DNA of 13,717 nt. Origin: UBA6120 sp035361955 (GTDB lineage: Bacteria > Bacillota_I > Bacilli_A > RFN20 > CAG-826). The notes beneath the pieces were generated by a model that worked only from the letters and a program-made list of their open reading frames with translations, did not search any database and was not told the DNA's origin. A program made the position numbers and the translations under genes. Position 1 is the stretch's first letter, and each line of letters starts with the position of its first letter. The stretch covers positions 1-13,717 of the forward strand of contig DAOSDC010000024.1 in the NCBI GenBank assembly GCA_035361955.1. The letters are read 5' to 3'. Below, in pieces: positions 6,157 to 12,055 of this stretch.

Positions 6157-7045
6157 CTACCAAATGTTTATTTTTTCGTTGACGATTGAATGCTAAGTAA
6201 GCACCAATCACCATTAAGATCAATCCAATCAAGAAGTTGTAACCCGGCCATTGCCTGAAGATAATAAGCGAAAGCAGGGCACCGACAAATGGAGCAATGC
6301 CATAGAAGGCGCTCGTTGTCGCTGCGCCTAAATGCCGCTGGGCTGATACATAAAGGAAAATACTTAGGCCATAAGCGACAAAACCCAAACCAAGCGCATA
6401 GAGCCACAGTAAACCATCAAAATACATTTGCCCGATGGCAAAGGCTATCAATAGCGAACCGATACCCGCGCCAAGTCCCTTGATGATGACGACCTGCAGC
6501 GGATCGTTTTTCGACAACACACGCGTAATATTGTTTTCAAGCCCCCAGCAAAGCGTCGCTAGAAGGACCAACAAGGCTCCCCAAGATATTTGAAAAGATA
6601 CTAAGTCTTCAAACGATAAGACGATGCTCGCCATAGTGACCAAAATAATGGCGATACCTAATCGTTTAGAGATAATTTCTTTAAAAAAGAAAAATGCGAA
6701 TAGCGCCGTGGCCACGATTTCGAAGTTGTTGAGCAAGGCGACGCTTTCTGGATGCGATAAGCGTAGACCAAAAAGCAGCAAAATCGGAGCGGCGACATCG
6801 AGCAGGATCATCGCAACAATTGCAATTGTATCCTTCTTGGTAAAAGGTAAGGCATGACCATGTTTGGGTTGTATTAACTTAACGAAGCCCATGCCGATAC
6901 CGGCGCCTAAATATAGCAATCCGGCTAATAATGTCGGGTTGAGTCGATCAAGCAGAAGCTTCGAAAAAGGGGTGCTCAGTGCATATAAAACAGCCGCTAA
7001 AAAAGCGTAGATGATGGGCTTAATGTTTTGATTCGTTATGCGCAT
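6140..7045 (-). CDS. EamA/DMT-family transporter
   Basis: An integral membrane protein of the drug/metabolite transporter superfamily, with about ten hydrophobic segments in two EamA repeats. Family-typical stretches are the start of helix 1 (YAFLAAVLYALSTPFSKLLL), the helix 3-4 region (DVAAPILLLFGLRLSHPESVALLNNFE) and the second-repeat motif WGLENNITRVLS. It moves a small solute or metabolite; the substrate cannot be told. I chose ATG 7043-7045 (301 residues, normal for the family). The frame stays open to 7195, but the extra 50 residues are polar, lack a ribosome site and run through a hairpin into the MscS gene. An AAAGGA sequence sits 17 bases before the ATG, too far for normal use. The stop codon lies in the loop of the convergent reductase gene's terminator. 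Confidence 0.85.
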   Translation of the reverse strand: MRITNQNIKPIIYAFLAAVLYALSTPFSKLLLDRLNPTLLAGLLYLGAGIGMGFVKLIQPKHGHALPFTKKDTIAIVAMILLDVAAPILLLFGLRLSHPESVALLNNFEIVATALFAFFFFKEIISKRLGIAIILVTMASIVLSFEDLVSFQISWGALLVLLATLCWGLENNITRVLSKNDPLQVVIIKGLGAGIGSLLIAFAIGQMYFDGLLWLYALGLGFVAYGLSIFLYVSAQRHLGAATTSAFYGIAPFVGALLSLIIFRQWPGYNFLIGLILMVIGAYLAFNRQRKNKHLVEKNGR

Positions 7046-7046
7046 A

Positions 7047-7063
7047 AATGATATTTTATCATT
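7047..7063 (-). promoter_or_regulatory. Extended -10 promoter inside a palindrome before the EamA gene
   Basis: The palindrome AATGATATTTTATCATT (7-bp arms, 3-base centre) contains on the minus strand TGATAAAAT (7053-7061), an extended -10. The predicted start is about 7046, directly at the ATG, so the mRNA would be leaderless. Alternatively, if transcription begins further upstream, the palindrome forms a hairpin between AAAGGA (7063-7068) and the ATG and shortens their spacing. Confidence 0.45.
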
Positions 7064-7081
7064 CCTTTGTTCAACAGTAAT

Positions 7082-7119
7082 GAAAATGCCACGACTGCTG
7101 GTCAGCCATGGCAATTTTC
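7082..7119 (-). terminator. Long hairpin after the MscS-family gene, possible weak terminator
   Basis: On the minus strand GAAAATTGCCATGGCTG pairs with CAGTCGTGGCATTTTC around the loop ACCAG, giving about 16 pairs with one bulged T and two G-U pairs. The only U-run (four) lies within the base of the stem, so termination may be inefficient. It could instead be an mRNA-stabilising or attenuation structure between the MscS and EamA genes. Confidence 0.5.
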
Positions 7120-7136
7120 TATCGATTATTACTAAT

Positions 7137-8165
7137 TTAACCCCTTGATTTTGGTTGATGGACGACGACTTGTGGAAATGGTATTTCAATACCATTGGTG
7201 TCTAACAACTCTTTAATATGCTGACGCATGAACCGTTCGATTCCGTAATGTTGTTCGTTTTCGGTTTTGGCAATCGCGCGTATTGTCACGCTGCTTTCGC
7301 CTAACTTAATGACGCCTGGAACACTCGGGTCTTCAATGATTTCGGGAAATGCTTCACGAAGTTTGGGCAGTTCCACTTTCAATAGGTCAATCGTTTTTTG
7401 AATGTCCTCGGCATAGGCAATGTCAAATTCGACAATGGCCAGTGAAGGATTTTTCGAAAAGTTGATAACATTGACGACATCGCCATTGGTCATCATCCGT
7501 ACTTCGCCTTTCCAATTACGGACTTTCGTCGTTTTTAAGCCGATGTCGATGACCGTGCCTTTGAATCCTCCGACTTCGATGACGTCACCGACGTCGAAGT
7601 GCTGTTCAAATACGATAAAGAAGCCTGAAATCAAATCGTTGATAAGTTTTTGAGCGCCTAAACCGACCACTAATCCAACGATGCCTAAACCGGCAAGTGC
7701 GGGTACGACATCAACGCCCCAGATGGCCAACACGATAATGATATCGACGATCCAGACCATGTATTTGGTAATGCTCATTGAAATCTTGGCAATTGTTTTC
7801 CGTCGTCGTTGTAGCGATCCCGGCTTCTTGCCGATTTGTTTGAAGAATATTTTAGCGATACGCAAAATCAACATAGCAGCGCCCAGGGCAATCGCTGAAC
7901 CAATCAGCGCCGGCACGCTCGTGGTTAAGAAAGCGACTAAATCAGTCCACAAAGTCGCAAACATACTCATGAAGTCAAATCCCCACATTGCCATGATGCC
8001 GATCACCCCCGCAAGTATGAGGATTGCACTTGCTAAATAAATAAGAATTAACTGATGTCTTTTCAGCGTTTCATCATTCTTTTTAATGAAACGACTTTCG
8101 AATATCAAAATCGCAATTAGCAATCCGGCAATGGCAATCGTGCCGATAATTTCCAAAATGGGCAT
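7137..8165 (-). CDS. MscS-family mechanosensitive channel
   Basis: A 342-residue membrane protein with about five hydrophobic segments (near 4-22, 40-60, 80-107, 133-150 and 155-186), that is, two more N-terminal helices than E. coli MscS. The pore helix is the Ala/Gly-rich stretch ALAGLGIVGLVVGLGAQKLI (156-175), followed by the MscS core FFIVFEQHFDVGDVIEVGG (182-200) and the beta domain containing GTVIDIGLKTTKVRNWKGE. Residues ~245-335 form the cytoplasmic alpha/beta cage. It releases osmolytes when membrane tension rises. The start has AGAAGGAG with good spacing and an extended -10 box upstream. It is separated from the phosphatase gene by a terminator. Confidence 0.92.
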   Translation of the reverse strand: MPILEIIGTIAIAGLLIAILIFESRFIKKNDETLKRHQLILIYLASAILILAGVIGIMAMWGFDFMSMFATLWTDLVAFLTTSVPALIGSAIALGAAMLILRIAKIFFKQIGKKPGSLQRRRKTIAKISMSITKYMVWIVDIIIVLAIWGVDVVPALAGLGIVGLVVGLGAQKLINDLISGFFIVFEQHFDVGDVIEVGGFKGTVIDIGLKTTKVRNWKGEVRMMTNGDVVNVINFSKNPSLAIVEFDIAYAEDIQKTIDLLKVELPKLREAFPEIIEDPSVPGVIKLGESSVTIRAIAKTENEQHYGIERFMRQHIKELLDTNGIEIPFPQVVVHQPKSRG

Positions 8166-8195
8166 AGGGTCACACTCCTTCTGTAAGTCGAACTG

Positions 8196-8204
8196 ATTTT
8201 AACA
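8196..8204 (-). promoter_or_regulatory. Extended -10 promoter of the MscS-family gene
   Basis: TGTTAAAAT on the minus strand is an extended -10 element that predicts a start near 8189 and a leader of about 24 bases containing the ribosome site. A TTGACG hexamer upstream (8213-8218) is only 11 bases away, too close to act as a -35 box. Confidence 0.5.
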
Positions 8205-8220
8205 TGAAACGACGTCAATT

Positions 8221-8243
8221 AAAAATGTTGGCTAGGCCAACAT
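8221..8243 (-). terminator. Terminator overlapping the phosphatase stop codon
   Basis: An 8-bp perfect stem ATGTTGGC/GCCAACAT (8236-8243 and 8225-8232) with a 3-base loop is followed on the minus strand by four more U (8221-8224). The hairpin begins inside the coding sequence and encodes the last residues (MLA); the TAG stop straddles loop and stem, so a terminating ribosome would cover the hairpin. Confidence 0.75.
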
Positions 8244-8921
8244 CTTGTTTAGTAACGCTTCTTGGTGGGCTTTAGACACACCGATTATCTCAAGATAGTG
8301 ATCAATATCGCGATACTTTTGATCGAATAAAACAAAGAACTTTTCGATATATTCGCGCTTTGAATAGCCGAGGAAAGATGGAAACGATGGATCAAGTTTC
8401 CGTATTTCTGGTAGCTTTGCTTCAATCAAATCCGAAGATATGGCATAATCGCTCGCGATCACATCACGGCTGACGCCTGCGAGTTCTAACAACAGGAATG
8501 TAACCATGCCAGTGCGGTCTTTTCCCGCGGAGCAATTGTAAATTACGCCTCTCTCAGCAGTTGCCATCGCTTCCAAGATGCCTTTAAACGTATGATGATG
8601 GCTTAACATCGCCATATAAAGTTCCGGAACTTTTTCTTCATCAAGGGGGACATTAGTCCCTTCAACGATGGGGAACAGATGATACGAGAAGCGATTATCA
8701 TCTCGTAAAGGTGACGCATATTTATCAGCGACACGAGGTGTTCTTAAATCGATTTGCGTGGCGATGCCGTTATCATATAGCATTGATATTTCTTCATCGG
8801 TCAAATGCGTCAAGGCATCGCTACGAATGAGGCGCCATGGTTTGATGATTTGTCCGGACTTAGTCATGTAACCCTCAAGGCTACGCGTATTTAGTGTGCG
8901 ATAAAAATTAAGCTTTTTCAT
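8232..8921 (-). CDS. Tyrosine/dual-specificity protein phosphatase (Y_phosphatase3 type)
   Basis: A 229-residue protein with the Cys-based phosphatase signature C-X5-R: NCSAGKDRTG at 129-138, with nucleophile Cys130 and Arg136. The usual His before the Cys is Asn129. The N-terminal segment with RTLNTRSLEGY (8-18) and PWRLIRSDALTHLTDEE (28-44) and the IDLRTPRVADKYASP block (57-71) are typical of bacterial tyrosine/phosphoinositide phosphatases of this group; the LEGY replaces the more usual LGGY. It lacks signal or membrane segments, so it should act in the cytoplasm on phosphotyrosine, phosphoserine/threonine or phospholipid substrates. There is no Shine-Dalgarno site; an extended -10 box lies only about ten bases before the ATG. 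Confidence 0.87.
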   Translation of the reverse strand: MKKLNFYRTLNTRSLEGYMTKSGQIIKPWRLIRSDALTHLTDEEISMLYDNGIATQIDLRTPRVADKYASPLRDDNRFSYHLFPIVEGTNVPLDEEKVPELYMAMLSHHHTFKGILEAMATAERGVIYNCSAGKDRTGMVTFLLLELAGVSRDVIASDYAISSDLIEAKLPEIRKLDPSFPSFLGYSKREYIEKFFVLFDQKYRDIDHYLEIIGVSKAHQEALLNKMLA

Positions 8922-8930
8922 ATAATGAAA

Positions 8931-8939
8931 ACTATACCA
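8931..8939 (-). promoter_or_regulatory. Extended -10 promoter immediately before the phosphatase start
   Basis: TGGTATAGT on the minus strand is an extended -10 box. Normal spacing places the transcript start near 8924, three bases before the ATG, giving an essentially leaderless mRNA, consistent with the absence of a ribosome site. Confidence 0.5.
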
Positions 8940-8975
8940 TTGTTCGACCTTTAAACCCAGTCTAATGCCTCTAAG

Positions 8976-9006
8976 AAAATAAAAGGACTTCCGAACGGAA
9001 AGTCCT
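8976..9006 (-). terminator. Terminator downstream of tRNA-Ala
   Basis: Minus-strand AGGACTTTCCG pairs with CGGAAGTCCT (one bulged base) around a very small loop and is followed by UUUUAUUUU (8976-8984). It lies 13 bases after the tRNA-Ala CCA end and before the phosphatase promoter, so it closes the tRNA transcript. Confidence 0.8.
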
Positions 9007-9018
9007 ATTTCGCAAACT

Positions 9019-9094
9019 TGGTGGAGCTGACGAGGATCGAACTCGCTACCTCTTCCATGCCATGGAAGCGCTCTCCCAGATGAGCTACAGCCCC
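9019..9094 (-). tRNA. tRNA-Ala (anticodon GGC)
   Basis: A 76-base tRNA. The acceptor stem GGGGCTG (9088-9094) pairs with CAGCTCC (one G-U), followed by discriminator A and an encoded CCA (9019-9021). The anticodon stem CTTCC/GGAAG encloses ATGGCAT, giving anticodon GGC, which reads GCC (and GCU by wobble). The D-loop (AGCTCATCTGGGAGAGC) and T-loop TTCGATC are standard. Confidence 0.95.
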
Positions 9095-9107
9095 AAATTG
9101 CTTATAT

Positions 9108-9136
9108 AATTTAACTCATGGCACGGTAATTTTCAA
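9108..9136 (-). promoter_or_regulatory. Promoter of tRNA-Ala
   Basis: On the minus strand TTGAAA (9131-9136) is followed after exactly 17 bases by TAAATT (9108-9113). The predicted start is about seven bases before the mature tRNA 5' end. It lies 40 bases after the stop of the single-domain lipoprotein gene, for which no terminator was found, so readthrough into the tRNA is possible. Confidence 0.5.
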
Positions 9137-9175
9137 TCAAAAAGTTATCGTTACGCTAAATTATATGTCAATGGC

Positions 9176-9817
9176 TTATTCCGGATGAAACAATGCCCAG
9201 GTCGCATACGATTCGGTTTCGATCACGACCGTGCCTAGCCGGTCGAGATGATGGAAGTCGGGATTATCAGCGGCAAAGGCATTATACACATACATGGCGT
9301 TGATAACCGAGTCGAGATTATGTATCCGTACCCAGCGCGTATGTTCCGGTACATAGCCCTCATAAAAACCAATCACCGCTACTGATAAACCATAGGTGGA
9401 ATATAGATACGACTGCCGTGCTTCACGAACCATCGGCGTATTCATGACTTCAAGGTCGACGTAGCCATCGTTATAAAGTGTTAACAGCACCTCTTCAATC
9501 GTGGGATACTCGCCGTTATCGCTACTAGTTAGTATGCTTGATGAATCCTCGTAGCTTGATGAGGTGGTCAGGCTACTAGAACTTGATGAACTAATATCTG
9601 ATGAGTAAGCATCGCTTGAATCGTCAATTGATGTAGAGGAAACAGTGTCGGAAGTGGTCGAAACTGAACTTGTAATGGTACTTGATTCGCCGTTACTACC
9701 AAAACTGCTTGATGGCGTGTCGCTACTTCCTAACGACATCGAAAAACCGCTTGATGTTTCACAAGCGGCTATTAATAAACAAAAAGTGGCGAGAACAACC
9801 ATGCGGATTGCTTTCAT
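9176..9817 (-). CDS. Ser-rich lipoprotein with one unrecognised GFYxGY/TRW domain
   Basis: A 213-residue lipoprotein of unknown function. Residues 1-19 are a signal ending LLIAAC, with Cys19 lipidated. Residues ~20-100 are a low-complexity linker dominated by Ser, with Thr and Asp. Residues ~102-210 form one compact domain starting NGEYPTIEEVLLTLYNDGYV, with GYVDLE (118-123), YGLSVAVIGFYEGYVPEHTRW (142-162) and the end TVVIETESYATWALF (196-210). The same domain occurs twice in the next lipoprotein upstream. I chose the ATG at 9815-9817, which has AAGGAG six bases upstream; the alternative ATG six codons earlier would use that ribosome site as codons. A TATAAT box at 9851-9856 suggests its own promoter. 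The protein should sit on the outer face of the membrane with the linker as a stalk. Confidence 0.82.
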   Translation of the reverse strand: MKAIRMVVLATFCLLIAACETSSGFSMSLGSSDTPSSSFGSNGESSTITSSVSTTSDTVSSTSIDDSSDAYSSDISSSSSSSLTTSSSYEDSSSILTSSDNGEYPTIEEVLLTLYNDGYVDLEVMNTPMVREARQSYLYSTYGLSVAVIGFYEGYVPEHTRWVRIHNLDSVINAMYVYNAFAADNPDFHHLDRLGTVVIETESYATWALFHPE

Positions 9818-9850
9818 AGTCAGCTCCTTAGCCATTATTGTATGACTGTG

Positions 9851-9856
9851 ATTATA
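9851..9856 (-). promoter_or_regulatory. Perfect -10 box before the single-domain lipoprotein gene
   Basis: TATAAT on the minus strand predicts a start near 9844 and a leader of about 27 bases. No convincing -35 hexamer lies 16-18 bases upstream. It falls in the 66-base gap between the two lipoprotein genes, so they may be transcribed separately. Confidence 0.4.
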
Positions 9857-9883
9857 TAAACGCTAGATACTGAGTGAGTTTAA

Positions 9884-10762
9884 CTAATTAAACAGAGCCC
9901 AAGTTTGAGGAGATGCGGTCAAGATGACTACTTTTCCTTCTTGATGCACAAAACCTTCAACGCTAACGTCATCGTTAAGAGCATTAGCGACGTATGTGGC
10001 CATCGTTACATCAAAGAACACATCCATGCGCATCCATCGTGTTTGCTCCACACCATCCATGATGTAACCTTGATAAAAACCAATGATGGTAACTGATAAA
10101 CCGTAATCTGAGTAATATAGTCCTTCACGGTATTCCCATGTGTCGGAATTGTTGTGGATATCAATGTCGACATAACCGGCACCATATAAAATCGTCAGTA
10201 TTTCACCGACGCTGAGAAATTCACCATTATCACCGCTTGTAGCGGTACTTGTCGCAGTACTCGTCGTGCTTGTGGTAACCGTGCTCGTCGTTGTTGTTGA
10301 AGTCGTCGATGCCACTTGACTGCTCGAAGTTGCGGTGTGTTTTAAAGCGTCAAAGGCCGTGTATGTTTCTAGCGATGCCGTATGAAGTACAATCGTATCC
10401 CAGACTGACTTATATCCAGAAGCGGTAACATCGCCCACTAAGGCAGTATGAAAACTCGTGGCATCAGCGCTGCTTGCAAAGACAACAATCATTGCCCATC
10501 TAGTGTATTCAGGAACATACCCTTGATAAAAACCTGTGACATCTAACTCAAGGTCGTAATCGTCTTTTATTTTACCTTCATAGTATTGATACTGACTCGG
10601 CGTATTATTCGCGTCGATATCGACATAACCTTCATCTTCCATCATCGCTAATACAGCGGTGATTTTGGAACCGCCACCACCGACTTGATCAATGAATGTC
10701 TGACACGATACCGTCAACAGCATCGCTAATGGCAATAATAGCAACTTTCCTAGTCGTTTCAT
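9884..10762 (-). CDS. Lipoprotein with two copies of the GFYxGY/TRW domain
   Basis: A 292-residue lipoprotein of unknown function. The signal ends TVSC (Cys20 lipidated; Thr at -3 is less common). Domain A covers ~33-140 and domain B ~182-291, joined by a Thr/Ser linker (~141-177). Both have GYVDID (45-50; 196-201), GFYQGY (77-82; 228-233) and TRW (87-89; 241-243), with three extra residues in B. B is closest to the single domain of the downstream lipoprotein, including the linker-exit motif DNGE followed by an aromatic residue and the C-terminal TWALF. A has diverged at its end (TYTAFDAL). The alternation of predicted helices and strands suggests a small alpha/beta fold. The ribosome site AGGAG is well spaced. 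The gene pair looks like the result of duplication. Confidence 0.85.
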   Translation of the reverse strand: MKRLGKLLLLPLAMLLTVSCQTFIDQVGGGGSKITAVLAMMEDEGYVDIDANNTPSQYQYYEGKIKDDYDLELDVTGFYQGYVPEYTRWAMIVVFASSADATSFHTALVGDVTASGYKSVWDTIVLHTASLETYTAFDALKHTATSSSQVASTTSTTTTSTVTTSTTSTATSTATSGDNGEFLSVGEILTILYGAGYVDIDIHNNSDTWEYREGLYYSDYGLSVTIIGFYQGYIMDGVEQTRWMRMDVFFDVTMATYVANALNDDVSVEGFVHQEGKVVILTASPQTWALFN

Positions 10763-10845
10763 GATACTTCTCCTAAAATGATTATTACTTTCTGCTTATA
10801 TTTAAATTAACCGACGAAATGGAAAAACAATCAATACTTTTTTTC

Positions 10846-10883
10846 AAAAGAAAAACCCCGGACCTGATTTTGTTCGGGGTTTT
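10846..10883 (-). terminator. Terminator of the XRE regulator gene (possibly bidirectional)
   Basis: AAAACCCCGGAC (10852-10863) pairs along all 12 bases with GTTCGGGGTTTT (10872-10883; one G-U pair) around an 8-base loop. U-rich sequence follows on the minus strand and T residues also on the plus strand. It lies 15 bases after the regulator stop codon. No plus-strand gene ends here. Confidence 0.88.
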
Positions 10884-10898
10884 ATTGTTGATTGGCCG

Positions 10899-11750
10899 TC
10901 AGTCTTTATCGTCTTCGTCGTCTTCGTCTTTGTCTTTATCTTCTTCGCCGACTTTGTCTAATTTGATTTCGACCCCGTCAATCGTAATCGTTTTGTCTTT
11001 AAGCCATAACTTTTCCAGCGGCCGAAACGCCATATAGAAGATGGGGATCGTCACGAACATGACCCAAGTCGGATGCCAAACCGTCGTTAGGAACCCGACA
11101 AGTAAGAACGCGGCCGTGACGATAACTGGATAGGATAGCTTGGTAATGCGGCGGTAGGCAATCGCCGATACGATCGATTCGGCAATCGGTATCGCCAGGA
11201 AAATAATCCATAGCGGATGCCACAGAGTATATAAGGCGCCGACAAGAATGTAGGTAATCACGCACACGAGCGCTGTTAGTCCAGCCACAAGTTCGCGCGT
11301 CTTTCTGATCTTCTTCTCAATCTTTGCATCGCCGAGATGAATCCCACCGGGACCAATTTGGACATGCGTATCGCCGTCCACGACGCTTAGGCCGCGACCC
11401 GAGATATGGACTTCCTCATCATCGTCGATGACATGGATGCCGTCGCCCCCTATGTGCACATAGTTCTTCTTTTTCTTTGGCTCGCCTGGTTTCTCTTCCG
11501 CTTTCTCTTCGGCGGGCCGCTCGGCTTCGATGATGTCTTGGACGGGGGCGTCATTTTTTAACAGTTCATCGAGCGAGACGTTGTATATTTTAGCTAAACA
11601 GATAAGGTTGTCGGTGTCTGGTGAGGCTTCGGCGCGCTCCCACTTGCTGACGGCTTGACGCGACAAACCGAGTTTTGAGGCTAACTCTTCCTGCGATAAG
11701 TTGTTCTTTTTGCGCAGTTCGACTAGCCGGTTGGCGATTTCGATGTTCAT
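10899..11750 (-). CDS. Membrane-anchored XRE-family regulator with tandem 16-residue repeats
   Basis: A 283-residue protein with an unusual layout. Residues ~5-65 are an XRE/HTH_3 DNA-binding domain (LSQEELASKLGLSRQAVSKW, 18-37). Residues ~70-95 are a charged Glu/Lys linker. Residues 98-145 are three exactly 16-residue repeats, each V-(H/Q)-I-(G/S)-x-x-G-(I/L)-x-(V/L)-x-D. Residues ~153-242 are four membrane segments in two similar hairpins, marked by WHPLWIIFLAIPI (177-189) and WHPTWVMFVTIPI (225-237). The tail is strongly acidic (EEDKDKDEDDEDDKD). The DNA-binding and repeat parts should both be cytoplasmic, so the membrane part may anchor or sense the envelope. An AAAAGGAG ribosome site precedes the ATG. 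The gene is monocistronic with a repeat-rich leader, suggesting autoregulation. Sampled GC is about 52-55%, higher than its neighbours. Confidence 0.82.
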   Translation of the reverse strand: MNIEIANRLVELRKKNNLSQEELASKLGLSRQAVSKWERAEASPDTDNLICLAKIYNVSLDELLKNDAPVQDIIEAERPAEEKAEEKPGEPKKKKNYVHIGGDGIHVIDDDEEVHISGRGLSVVDGDTHVQIGPGGIHLGDAKIEKKIRKTRELVAGLTALVCVITYILVGALYTLWHPLWIIFLAIPIAESIVSAIAYRRITKLSYPVIVTAAFLLVGFLTTVWHPTWVMFVTIPIFYMAFRPLEKLWLKDKTITIDGVEIKLDKVGEEDKDKDEDDEDDKD

Positions 11751-11768
11751 AATTTTGTTTCTCCTTTT

Positions 11769-11856
11769 CGACCACCATCATCATAGTGGTAGCGGTTTGG
11801 TTGCGACCACCAACTTTGCTTTTCAGATGTGGTAGAAATCCGCAACTAGCGGTTGC
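11769..11856. promoter_or_regulatory. Cluster of repeated motifs in the XRE gene leader, likely operator
   Basis: CGACCACCA occurs twice (11769-11777 and 11804-11812; 35 bases start to start) and GTGGTAG twice (11786-11792 and 11829-11835), so a GTGGT core appears four times in both orientations. There is also an inverted repeat GCAAC-5-GTTGC (11842-11856) at the predicted transcript start. Such a cluster just downstream of the promoter would suit binding by the XRE protein itself, or alternative mRNA hairpins (ACCAC with GTGGT). Confidence 0.5.
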
Positions 11857-11862
11857 AAAATC

Positions 11863-11871
11863 ATCTTATCA
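11863..11871 (-). promoter_or_regulatory. Extended -10 promoter of the XRE regulator gene
   Basis: TGATAAGAT on the minus strand is an extended -10 box. It predicts a start near 11856 and a leader of about 105 bases carrying the repeat cluster. No good -35 box is visible. Confidence 0.5.
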
Positions 11872-11945
11872 CACAATTTTCAGTAAAAAGAGTTAAAAAT
11901 TAGAAATTTATTGATGACTTGTCGCCTAAGTCCTTTTTTACAAAT

Positions 11946-12022
11946 TGGCGCGCTTGAGACGATTCGAACGTCCGACTTTCACCTTAGGAGGGTGACACTC
12001 TATCCAGCTGAGTTACAAGCGC
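11946..12022 (-). tRNA. tRNA-Arg (anticodon CCT)
   Basis: A 77-base tRNA. The acceptor stem GCGCTTG (12016-12022) pairs perfectly with CAAGCGC (11950-11956), followed by discriminator G and an encoded CCA (11946-11948). The anticodon stem TCACC/GGTGA encloses CTCCTAA, giving anticodon CCT for AGG codons. The T-loop is TTCGAAT. No strong terminator is seen between it and the XRE regulator gene promoter. Confidence 0.95.
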
Positions 12023-12031
12023 AGCACTATT

Positions 12032-12040
12032 AATATACCA
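12032..12040 (-). promoter_or_regulatory. Extended -10 promoter of tRNA-Arg
   Basis: TGGTATATT on the minus strand is an extended -10 box; normal spacing places the start within a few bases of the mature tRNA 5' end. It lies in the 33-base gap after the permease stop codon. Confidence 0.5.
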
Positions 12041-12055
12041 AAATAGTAACAAGGG

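Noticed and set aside
7046..7195. 50-residue N-terminal extension of the EamA protein
   Set aside because: It is polar, lacks a ribosome site, passes through a long hairpin and overlaps the end of the MscS-family gene; the family normally begins with the first membrane helix.
9818..9835. Earlier ATG of the single-domain lipoprotein
   Set aside because: The AAGGAG site lies between it and the next ATG, which gives a standard lipoprotein signal.
9645..9845. Plus-strand open frame opposite the Ser-rich lipoprotein
   Set aside because: It is the antisense shadow of a Ser-rich coding region, with no ribosome site or domain; other antisense frames were left out for the same reason.
10230..10320. 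CRISPR-like or microsatellite repeat
   Set aside because: The repetitive DNA is the codon pattern of the Thr/Ser linker in the two-domain lipoprotein; there are no regular spacers.
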